A stretch of 64,000 nt of DNA from Paucidesulfovibrio gracilis DSM 16080 (GTDB lineage: Bacteria > Desulfobacterota > Desulfovibrionia > Desulfovibrionales > Desulfovibrionaceae): NCBI RefSeq assembly GCF_900167125.1, contig NZ_FUYC01000011.1, positions 16,236-80,235 on the forward strand. Direction: 5' to 3'. Numbering within the stretch: the first letter of the stretch is position 1; each line of letters opens with the position of its first letter. This document shows positions 57,813-64,000 of the stretch, piece after piece. The position numbers and the translations under genes are program-made. The notes under the pieces were generated by a model. It searched no databases. It worked only from the letters and a program-made list of their open reading frames with translations, and was not told the DNA's origin.

Positions 57813-59519
57813 ATGAACAAAGCACCGGAACACAGCGGGAAAAAACGTGTTTGGGGAACCCTGGACCCGTTTTGGGAGTTTGGGGCGGTTCTGGGCCGCA
57901 AAATGGCCAATTCTTCCTTTTTAACGGCCCTGCTGCGTGCGGATCCCTTTGACGAGTATCACTTTTTCCCAGCCGGACAGGACCAGCGACGCGAACTGCG
58001 CACCCGGCTCCAGGAGGCGTTTCCCCCACTCGGCAAGAAAATCCACGTGCTGGATCGGCAGACCTTGCCGGACCACCTCGCCCGGACGCCCTACCACTGT
58101 TTCCATCAATCCGACTGCATCGTGCACCAGGCGCACCTGGCCCGGGCGCGCAATGCCTTCAGCCCGGAAATCTTTCCCATCACCGGGGTGACCCACTCCC
58201 TTTCCTACGCCAATTACGGCGAGGCCTTTCTCCGGCATCTCTGGCCCGGGGTCTGCCCCCGCGACGCCATCGTGTCCACCTCGCGTCCCGGCCTGGAAGC
58301 GGTGCGCACCCTGTTGGAGCATCTGCACCAGGGGTACGGCCTGGGTTCGCACATGGCCCGGCCCACCCTGCGGCGCATCCCGCTCGGTGTGGACGCGGAC
58401 GCCTTTCCCGAACCCGCGGACCAAATGCGCGCCCAATGCCGCCAGACCCTGCAACTGCCGGAACAAGCCACGGTCTATCTCGTGTTCGGACGCATCTCCC
58501 ACCATTCCAAAATGGACCTGCTCCCCCTGCTGCGCGCCTTCCAGCATGCGTTTCAGGACGCGTCCCAGCCCGAAAACACACGCCTGCGCCCGCATAACGC
58601 CGTGCTCCTCCTGGCGGGCTGGGTGGAGGATGATGATCCCTATCCCCAAACCCTTCGTGAGCTGGCCGCCAACATCGGACTGGATCTGCGCGTGGAAGCG
58701 CGCCCCGGGGAACGGCGCAAGGCCCGGCTCTATCAAGCAGCAGACGTGTTCGTTTCCATTGCGGACAACCCCCAGGAAACCTTCGGACTCACCGTGCTGG
58801 AAGCGGCTGCCGCAGGACTGCCCGCCGTGGCCTCGGATTACGACGGCTACCGCGACCTCGTGCTGCCCGAACAAACCGGCCTGCTCGTGCCCACGCTCGG
58901 ACCGGCACGGACCACGGAACTGGACGTGATGGCTCCACTGCTCTTCGACAACCAGTACCACCTGCTTCTGGCCCAGCGCACCGCCGTAAGCATTCCCGAG
59001 CTGGCGCAAAGCCTGACCAGGCTGCATGCCCGGCCGGAACTCCGCCGAGCCATGGGCCGCCGCGCCCGGGAACGCGTGCTCGGCTCCCTGACCTGGGACC
59101 ACACCGTCCGCGCCTACCTGGATCTTTGGAAGGAACTCTGGACCCTGCCCGCGGAACCGGCCGAAACGCACCGAAACACCCCCCACCCCGCGCAAATGCC
59201 CTATGCCCTGGCTTTCGCCGGATACGCTTCCCAACAGCTCCACCCCGAGGACACCTTTTCCATCGGGCGCACCGGCAACGCCATCTACCGCCGGCAAGAC
59301 GCGCCCCTGGTCTACCCCGGTCTGGATACCCTGGCGCATGAAGAGTCCATCCGCCGGTTGCTCTTCCTGGCACGCAAACCAGCGACCACAGCCGAACTGA
59401 CCCGGCAACTGCTCGAGGCCGATGTCTGCCCCAATGAAGAAACCGCCCAAGCCCTGCTCCTCTGGGCGCTGAAGCACGACCTATTGACGTGGGAAACGAC
59501 ACGACTAAGGCATCGTTAA
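57813..59519 (+). CDS. GT4-type glycosyltransferase
   Basis: About 568 aa. The C-terminal half is a GT-B family 4 domain: LVFGRISHHSKMDLLPLLRAF, the donor-site region ADVFVSIADNPQETFGLTVLEAAAAGLPAVASDYDG is clear (E7-type motif with ETFGLTVLE). The N-terminal half begins KRVWGTLDPFWEFGAVLGRKMANSS, and a C-terminal 110-residue extension is unlike typical GT4. The start is uncertain: ATGs at 57756, 57789 and 57813 and the frame start at 57666 all lack a good ribosome site; I chose the last before the conserved WGTLDP. Substrate unknown. Confidence 0.82.
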   Translation: MNKAPEHSGKKRVWGTLDPFWEFGAVLGRKMANSSFLTALLRADPFDEYHFFPAGQDQRRELRTRLQEAFPPLGKKIHVLDRQTLPDHLARTPYHCFHQSDCIVHQAHLARARNAFSPEIFPITGVTHSLSYANYGEAFLRHLWPGVCPRDAIVSTSRPGLEAVRTLLEHLHQGYGLGSHMARPTLRRIPLGVDADAFPEPADQMRAQCRQTLQLPEQATVYLVFGRISHHSKMDLLPLLRAFQHAFQDASQPENTRLRPHNAVLLLAGWVEDDDPYPQTLRELAANIGLDLRVEARPGERRKARLYQAADVFVSIADNPQETFGLTVLEAAAAGLPAVASDYDGYRDLVLPEQTGLLVPTLGPARTTELDVMAPLLFDNQYHLLLAQRTAVSIPELAQSLTRLHARPELRRAMGRRARERVLGSLTWDHTVRAYLDLWKELWTLPAEPAETHRNTPHPAQMPYALAFAGYASQQLHPEDTFSIGRTGNAIYRRQDAPLVYPGLDTLAHEESIRRLLFLARKPATTAELTRQLLEADVCPNEETAQALLLWALKHDLLTWETTRLRHR

Positions 59520-59537
59520 AATCGGAAGCATCACAGT

Positions 59538-59637
59538 CTGTTCGACGATGTGCGAGCGCAAGACGCTATCGAGACAACGAAGAGATACTTGAATCGCGTA
59601 TGGAAGACTCTACACCTTGCGAAGTACCTGTCGAAAA
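59538..59637. repeat. Palindromic repeat element, copy 1 (diverged)
   Basis: The left arm begins CTGTTCGACGATGTGCG and the right arm (59612-59637) is its approximate reverse complement (ACACCTTGCGAAGTACCTGTCGAA). The total is about 100 bp. The left arm is alignable to that of copy 2 at 59777 (shared CTGTTC, ATGTGCG, GCAAG-CGC, ACAA blocks). It looks like a short palindromic interspersed element of REP type. Confidence 0.55.
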
Positions 59638-59776
59638 TCGCTACTATTCAATATCTCAATAGAACAACGCCCATTGCATCTGCAAAAACAATCCAATACC
59701 CAAGGATTGGAACTTTTTTCGCGTAAGAATTTGAATTGCGGTCTTATCGTACCGATGAACAAAACAACCCTACATA

Positions 59777-59877
59777 CTGTTCAAAAATGTGCGCATGCAA
59801 GGCGCAAAACAATGCAATAAGACGACCAGGACAAATTGCCAGCTCGTAGCGATCTGCGCCGTTGATGCGTACAATTC
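59777..59877. repeat. Palindromic repeat element, copy 2
   Basis: Left arm CTGTTCAAAAATGTGCGCAT (59777-59796) continuing through GCAAGGCGC; right arm TGCGCCGTTGATGCGTACAATT (59855-59876) is its imperfect reverse complement. The arms with the A-rich CTGTTCAAAAA lead resemble palindromic repeats I recall from other deltaproteobacterial genomes, but no family name can be assigned without a search. Confidence 0.6.
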
Positions 59878-60036
59878 CAAAATTCACTCATAAAAGCGAT
59901 GCAGTAGCTTCAACTACTTGTTGCACTCCGCAGCCTACCTTCCTGAATTTGCCAGCATATCAAAAGTCTTCAATGTAAAAGAAAAAAACAATTCTGTTCT
60001 GAACACTGTTAATCTACTATTAAACTAAACACTATC

Positions 60037-60070
60037 TGATGCAGTAATACAGTACTGCATCATTTTTTTT
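60037..60070 (+). terminator. Strong intrinsic terminator without an obvious gene
   Basis: Perfect 10-bp arms TGATGCAGTA/TACTGCATCA (60037-60046 and 60053-60062) with a 6-nt loop, followed by eight T residues. The nearest upstream gene ends 520 nt earlier, so it could end that transcript or a small RNA made from the AT-rich island. Confidence 0.88.
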
Positions 60071-60109
60071 GATTTAGTAGTCAATATTAAGCACTGTGGC
60101 ACTCTGTAG

Positions 60110-60121
60110 AAATACGTATTT
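60110..60121. promoter_or_regulatory. Perfect 12-bp palindrome AAATACGTATTT
   Basis: A perfect dyad lies 76 nt before the autotransporter start, between the orphan terminator and the likely promoter (A/T-rich stretch 60119-60165). It has the size and place of an operator for a dimeric regulator. Confidence 0.4.
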
Positions 60122-60196
60122 GCACATTTTTTTATTGCAAAAAAAATTTAAACAGGCAAAAATTAGTCACCGCAATACAAAAGTGAGGATGTGCCG

Positions 60197-62287
60197 ATGA
60201 CACGTACAATTTTTCAAAGAAGCACAAAAGTGTTCTTAGGCGTGGCATTCTGTTTTTGCTTGTTAACAGCGTTTATTCAGACGGCAATGGCTTACGAGTT
60301 GCACTTGATTGATGATCCAGATGTAGAGAATGCAACGATAGCTGGTCTTAGCGGTGACGGCACAGTCATCATAGGACACCGCGATATGGGTATACTCTTC
60401 ACATGGTCCGAAAGCGAAGGCATAGAAGATTTAAATTCCCCGATGCAGCCAGCAAAGCATGGGCATGCTGTCAACTTCGATGGGTCCGCCATCGTGGGAT
60501 CCCTCGGGGGGGGACCGAACAAGCAGGCAGTACGCTGGACCAAAAACGGCGGTACATGGGACGAGGATGTGCTGGACACAGGCCTGATCCAAGGCCAGAA
60601 CTATGGCTCCGAAGCAACTGGAGTCTCCGACGACGGGAGCGTCGTTGTCGGCACAAGAGGGATCACCCTTAACCCTAGGGCTTGGCGGTGGACCGAGGAT
60701 TCCGACTTGCAAGAACTCGGTCTGCTTCATGAAACCAAATCGTCCTACTCCAGGGCAACCGCCGTGAGTGGAGATGGGAAGGTGATTGTAGGGCGCGGCG
60801 ACGACCAGTTCGGCAATGACTGCGCCTTTCGATGGACCGAAGACCGGGGCATGCAGCAACTCGGTGAATTTTACGGCGGATGGGAATCCTATCCAAACGC
60901 GGTTGATGAGGACGGCGATACCATAGTAGGCAGCGCCCAAACCATTGATCGCGATACCAGAGCCTTCCGATGGGTCGCAAAAGACAACTCGCTGCATAAT
61001 ATCGACAACCTCGAAATACAGGGAGTTGATTCTCATTACTCAGAAGCAACGGATGTTTCTGCGGATGGCTCTATCGTTATCGGCAACTGGGAAGGGCGCC
61101 ACGACGAACATGGGATGCTTTACATTCCCTTCCGCTGGTCCGAAGAAGAAAACAACATGATACCCTTGGAGCAAATCCTTTGGGAGAATGGTGTAGAGAT
61201 TACGCAGTCGCTTGCATCAGCGGACGCCATCAGCGCGGATGGGCAAACCATCATCGGCACAGCGGTGGACAATGAGAACAACGAGCATATCTACATCATG
61301 CGGGAACAAGGCATCACCTCCCCGGTGGACCTCAGCAGTTCCCTCCTCCCCATGCGGCAGGTCAGCCTGACGGCAACCTCCATTGCCAAAAGCAACAGCA
61401 CCGCCTTGATGGATGCTTCCCACGGGGCGCTGTTCAATACCACCACCGGTCTTTCCAGCGGTGATGAAATGCCCGGCCGGACCAGGGTCTGGGTGGTGGG
61501 TACGGCCATCAGCGACAGTTCCTTTGCCGGGGACGACCTCGGCGGCGAAGGTGGCTTCGGCGTAACCCACCACTTCGCCAACGGCTTCAGCATCGGTGGC
61601 GGCATCTTTGCAGGCAACCGTTCCATGGAGACCTCCCATGGCGGCAACCAGGACATCAGCATGTTCGGTCCGGGACTCTTCGTGACATACGCCCCGAATT
61701 CAGCCGGACTCCGACTCGAAGCCGGCGGCACGTACCACTCCATGGAGATGACCCTCAAACGCGGCTACGCAAACGGAACCGCCTCGGCGCAGTCCAAGGG
61801 CGACACCGAAGGCAACGCCTATTCCCTGTACGGCCGCGTTGGATGGGCGCAGCCCATTTCAGAGAGCTTTTCCATCCTTCCCTTTGCCCAATATACATGG
61901 CAAAAGGTCGATATCGACGGATACACCGAATCCGGCGGTCCCTTCCCGGCCCGGTTCGACGACCAGACGGATGAAGTCACCCAAAGTCGCCTGGGCCTGG
62001 AATTGCAATACGCCTACAGCAGAAACGTGGAACTCTGGACATGGGCCGCATGGTCCCACCGCTTTGAAAGCGAAGGCGCTTCCATGAGCGGGGAATTCAC
62101 GGGATTGTACTCCTTCGATTACGGCGGGGAAACCATCGACCAGGATTGGGGCGATACCGGCATCGGCGCCAAGTGGCGTCCCTACCTCGGCTTCGAAACC
62201 TTCACACGGCTCGGAGTAGGGATCGAAAGCGACAACTACATCGAACCGGACCTCTCCCTGACCCTGGGCATGAGTTGGGATATCTGA
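60197..62287 (+). CDS. Autotransporter with HAF-type repeats
   Basis: 696-aa type Va secreted protein. Signal peptide of about 35 residues ending IQTAMA; passenger (about 36-400) of seven HAF-like repeats, each with S-x-DG-x-x-IVG and a following aromatic RW (GVSDDGSVVVGTRG, AVSGDGKVIVGRG, AISADGQTIIGT), likely a beta-propeller; then an autotransporter beta-barrel (about 430-696) ending LTLGMSWDI, where most barrels end in Phe or Trp. The first 600 nt are AT-rich, the barrel part GC-rich, so the gene looks chimeric. Start ATG after GAGGA; a GTG two codons earlier is possible. Function may be adhesion. Confidence 0.87.
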   Translation: MTRTIFQRSTKVFLGVAFCFCLLTAFIQTAMAYELHLIDDPDVENATIAGLSGDGTVIIGHRDMGILFTWSESEGIEDLNSPMQPAKHGHAVNFDGSAIVGSLGGGPNKQAVRWTKNGGTWDEDVLDTGLIQGQNYGSEATGVSDDGSVVVGTRGITLNPRAWRWTEDSDLQELGLLHETKSSYSRATAVSGDGKVIVGRGDDQFGNDCAFRWTEDRGMQQLGEFYGGWESYPNAVDEDGDTIVGSAQTIDRDTRAFRWVAKDNSLHNIDNLEIQGVDSHYSEATDVSADGSIVIGNWEGRHDEHGMLYIPFRWSEEENNMIPLEQILWENGVEITQSLASADAISADGQTIIGTAVDNENNEHIYIMREQGITSPVDLSSSLLPMRQVSLTATSIAKSNSTALMDASHGALFNTTTGLSSGDEMPGRTRVWVVGTAISDSSFAGDDLGGEGGFGVTHHFANGFSIGGGIFAGNRSMETSHGGNQDISMFGPGLFVTYAPNSAGLRLEAGGTYHSMEMTLKRGYANGTASAQSKGDTEGNAYSLYGRVGWAQPISESFSILPFAQYTWQKVDIDGYTESGGPFPARFDDQTDEVTQSRLGLELQYAYSRNVELWTWAAWSHRFESEGASMSGEFTGLYSFDYGGETIDQDWGDTGIGAKWRPYLGFETFTRLGVGIESDNYIEPDLSLTLGMSWDI

Positions 62288-62663
62288 ACAAAAACATCTG
62301 CCCAAACAAACAGCACAACGAAAAGGGGTGGTCCTCAGGGATCACCTCTTTTTTGCGTGACTTGCTGGCCAGACAAACAGTTACGGCCACCCGGGGCGGA
62401 ACAGTTGCCAACCCCGCCCGATCACATCGCTTCGGACCAACACAAGCAGCATCCAGCCCAGGCCGCAGCCGATCCGGTTTCCCTCTGCTTTATTCTGTTG
62501 CATCCTTTACGCGGAAAACGCATATTGCTATGGGACAAATAGTTTTTTATGGCAACGTGCGTCAGCCGGGCATTCAGCTCCACGCTCAAGGGCTTGATGA
62601 CGCATTACCTCCCTCAAAAACAACGATCGGCCACAGCGCAACACTTTGCAAAGGAGTTTGCCC
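62288..62663. other. Intergenic region upstream of the FecR-domain gene
   Basis: About 375 nt holding the autotransporter terminator at its start. The remainder has no supported gene; an 82-codon-size frame on the other strand and several short ones have no ribosome site. A promoter for the FecR-domain gene is expected near 62500-62640 but could not be fixed. Confidence 0.45.
62321..62354 (+). terminator. Intrinsic terminator of the autotransporter gene
   Basis: Imperfect stem AAAAGGGGTGGTCC/GGGATCACCTCTTTT (G-U pairs and small bulge) ending in a run of six T, about 35 nt after the stop codon. Confidence 0.8.
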
Positions 62664-63095
62664 ATGCGCATCGCACTTATGACCATGACTCTTGCCTTGC
62701 TCCTGGTTTCTCCGGCATTGGCCGAAGACTTCATCGGATCCATCAAAACCGCACAGGGCGAAGCCTATGTACAACGCGGTGATGAACGCCTGGACGCCAA
62801 GCCCGGGGATCACGTCTATCCGCAAGACGTGCTGCGCACCGGGGACGGCAGCCTGGGCATGCTCTTCCGCGACGATACCGCCCTCTCCCTGGGACCGGAC
62901 AGCCGCGTGGCCGTGGAACAATTCGTTTTCGACCCCCATGGCGGCAACATGGAATTCATTACCCGCGTGACCAAAGGGTCCGCCGCCTTCATCACCGGAC
63001 AAATGGGCAAAATCCGGCCGGAATCCTTCAAAGTGGAAACCCCGCAAGCCACCATCGGCATTCGCGGCACCCGCTTCGTGGTGGAGGTGCAATAA
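62664..63095 (+). CDS. Periplasmic FecR-domain protein
   Basis: 143-aa protein with a cleavable signal peptide (MRIALMTMTLALLLVSPALA) and a FecR domain: GSIKTAQGEAYVQRGDERLDAKPGDHVYPQDVLRTGDGSLGM in the front half and the closing VETPQATIGIRGTRFVVEV. Stand-alone FecR-domain proteins of this kind lack the N-terminal helix of true FecR sensors; they may bind polymer or envelope signals. It overlaps the next gene by one base (TAATG), so the two are coupled. Clear AAAGGAG site. Confidence 0.88.
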   Translation: MRIALMTMTLALLLVSPALAEDFIGSIKTAQGEAYVQRGDERLDAKPGDHVYPQDVLRTGDGSLGMLFRDDTALSLGPDSRVAVEQFVFDPHGGNMEFITRVTKGSAAFITGQMGKIRPESFKVETPQATIGIRGTRFVVEVQ

Positions 63096-63703
63096 TGCGG
63101 ACATCCAAAATCACCCGCTCCGTTGCGTTCCCGGCTCTGTTCTGCCTGCTGCTCCTTATCAGCGCCTGCGGCCGCGCCACCGTGGTGCTGCTGCCCGCGC
63201 CGGAAGGACAAGCCAACGCCGTGGTCGTCACCCCCAAAGGCGGCGACCCCCTGACCCTGGATAAAACCGGTATGGCCGTGGACGTTTCCACCCTGACTAC
63301 CAGCAGCTACGCCCTTTCCGAAACCGGCATCCAACAGCGCTTTTCCAACACACTGACAGCCCTGCCCGAACCGCCGGAACGCTTCCTGCTCTACTTCCAC
63401 AGCGGAACCACCAAACTGCGCGACGACTCCCGCCCACTGCTGCCCAAAGTGCTCCAAGCCATCAAAGACCGGCAGTCCACGGATGTCTCCGTGGTGGGAC
63501 ATGCGGACCGGGAAGGCAACCGGAAATGGAATTTCACGCTCTCACGCATGCGCGCCCAAACCATCAGCGCGCAACTCCGACAAATGGGCGTAGATAAAAA
63601 ACTGATGGAAATCACGTCACACGGCGAAGAGAACCCGCTCGTCCCCACTCCGGACGGCGTGTCCGAACCGCGCAATCGACGTGTTGAAGTCATCGTACGC
63701 TAA
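63095..63703 (+). CDS. OmpA-family lipoprotein
   Basis: 202-aa protein with a lipoprotein signal peptide (lipobox LISAC, Cys at about residue 26), a linker, and a C-terminal OmpA-like peptidoglycan-binding domain (about 90-202) with GHADREGNRKWNFTLSRMRAQ and NRRVEVIV. It likely anchors the outer membrane to peptidoglycan, or senses it together with the coupled FecR-domain protein. In relatives such pairs can precede adenylate cyclase genes; the region to the end of this window is not coding. Confidence 0.88.
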   Translation: MRTSKITRSVAFPALFCLLLLISACGRATVVLLPAPEGQANAVVVTPKGGDPLTLDKTGMAVDVSTLTTSSYALSETGIQQRFSNTLTALPEPPERFLLYFHSGTTKLRDDSRPLLPKVLQAIKDRQSTDVSVVGHADREGNRKWNFTLSRMRAQTISAQLRQMGVDKKLMEITSHGEENPLVPTPDGVSEPRNRRVEVIVR

Positions 63704-63731
63704 CGTGTACGGCATGGGCCTTCGGCGACCA

Positions 63732-63766
63732 GGGGGAAAACCTTTCTGAAGAAAGGTTCTTCCCCC
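63732..63766 (+). terminator. Terminator of the FecR/OmpA pair
   Basis: A long stem of arms GGGGGAAAACCTTTCT and AGAAAGGTTCTTCCCCC with one bulge, closed by GA. It is 30 nt past the stop, though the T-rich part lies inside the stem. Confidence 0.7.
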
Positions 63767-63859
63767 AGACCCCCTTTCCAAAGACTTTCACTGGCTCCAG
63801 GCCTGCGGCCTGTCGCGGCCGTCGTACATTGTTTTGCTTCATCCCCCCCTTTCCCCTCT

Positions 63860-63901
63860 CCCAAAAGAAAAGAACGGCCGAAGCCGTTCTTTTCTTTTGG
63901 G
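63860..63901. terminator. Bidirectional 19-bp hairpin
   Basis: Perfect 19-bp arms (63860-63878 and 63883-63901) with a CGAA loop; the ends are A/G-rich on one side and T/C-rich on the other, giving T-rich 3' sides on both strands. A typical end marker for convergent transcripts. Confidence 0.75.
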
Positions 63902-63908
63902 ACGCACC

Positions 63909-63957
63909 GTTGCCGCGAGTTTCGGGAGGGCGGAGCCATCCCGGAAATCGCGGCAAC
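63909..63957. other. Second long hairpin near the window end
   Basis: Arms GTTGCCGCGAGTTTCGGGA (63909-63927) and TCCCGGAAATCGCGGCAAC (63939-63957) pair over about 17 bp with two single-base bulges and an 11-nt loop. It is GC-rich without T run and directly follows another hairpin. Confidence 0.45.
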
Positions 63958-64000
63958 AGAACGACACGCCGCCGCGCTGCTCCGCCTTGCCACTCCCCGG

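Larger units (their letters stand above)
59520..60196. other. AT-rich intergenic island upstream of the autotransporter
   Basis: About 680 nt clearly lower in GC than the rest of the window. No convincing gene: the only short frame (59617-59820) has no ribosome site. It contains two diverged copies of a palindromic repeat, an orphan strong terminator and a perfect 12-bp palindrome, each listed separately. The composition suggests foreign origin, shared with the 5' part of the next gene. Confidence 0.65.
63704..64000. other. Non-coding end of the window
   Basis: About 300 nt past the OmpA-like gene with no supported gene, consisting mostly of three hairpins in a row. Frames of 88 and 97 codons on the minus strand are low-complexity and run through the hairpins. 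Confidence 0.5.

Noticed and set aside
59617..59820. 67-codon frame in the AT-rich island
   Set aside because: No ribosome site, no coding bias, and it overlaps the second palindromic repeat.

Overview
The window looks like a chromosomal segment of a GC-rich sulfate-reducing deltaproteobacterium of the Desulfovibrio group (Desulfovibrionaceae). Supporting signs are a ferredoxin-dependent 2-oxoglutarate oxidoreductase joined to succinyl-CoA synthetase, an F1 ATP synthase operon with b and b' but no a or c subunit genes, the order zapB-like/zapA/6S RNA/rny, and abundant chemotaxis paralogues. The species assignment is inference from gene content and order. No tRNA, rRNA, CRISPR array or transposase was seen.

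Layout. (1) 1-6.9 kb, minus strand: a korD-korA-korB-korC-sucC-sucD operon (2-oxoglutarate + CoA to succinyl-CoA to succinate, with reduced ferredoxin and ATP), followed by a DASS/SLC13 anion or dicarboxylate carrier. (2) 7.4-15.1 kb: mixed housekeeping genes: a lipoprotein, a GT2 glycosyltransferase with an extra Rossmann-like tail, two adjacent ArsC/LMW-phosphatase-like genes, a stand-alone CheR, argC with a DUF1844 gene, CheV, and a YhcC-type radical SAM protein. (3) 15.2-20.9 kb: the rod-shape operon mreB-mreC-mreD-mrdA-rodA plus a bactofilin. (4) 21.0-26.9 kb: atpF'-F-H-A-G-D-C, closed by a strong terminator. (5) 27.0-30.9 kb: glmU, a ZapB-like coiled coil, zapA, 6S RNA and rny, closed by a 16-bp UUCG-loop terminator. 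(6) 31.1-33.6 kb: a TPR membrane protein and, divergent from it, an orphan phage capsid cassette (major capsid protein plus two small ORFs) with no other phage gene nearby. (7) 33.7-37.9 kb: a Pat-type protein acetyltransferase and a PpnN-type nucleosidase. (8) 38.2-55.0 kb: a sigma-54 activator followed by a large chemosensory cluster: a fused HATPase-STAS partner-switch protein, CheA with two Hpt domains, two MCPs, a CheD-like protein lacking the catalytic Cys, CheR, CheB, an intact CheD, a CheY-like regulator, two CheX-like proteins and a hybrid kinase. (9) 55.1-59.5 kb: an unrecognised protein, a diguanylate cyclase and a GT4 glycosyltransferase. (10) 59.5-64 kb: an AT-rich island with two diverged palindromic repeats and an orphan terminator, an autotransporter with HAF-type repeats, then a FecR-domain protein and an OmpA-like lipoprotein.

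The most interesting items are the orphan capsid cassette, the paired active/inactive CheD proteins, the HATPase-STAS fusion behind a perfect FliA-type -10 box and translationally coupled to cheA, the shared C-terminal DFGxY tails of the two MCPs, and the AT-rich island in front of the autotransporter. Starts were chosen by Shine-Dalgarno spacing and overlap with the upstream stop. Function calls rest on reading motifs and overall similarity, since no database search could be run.
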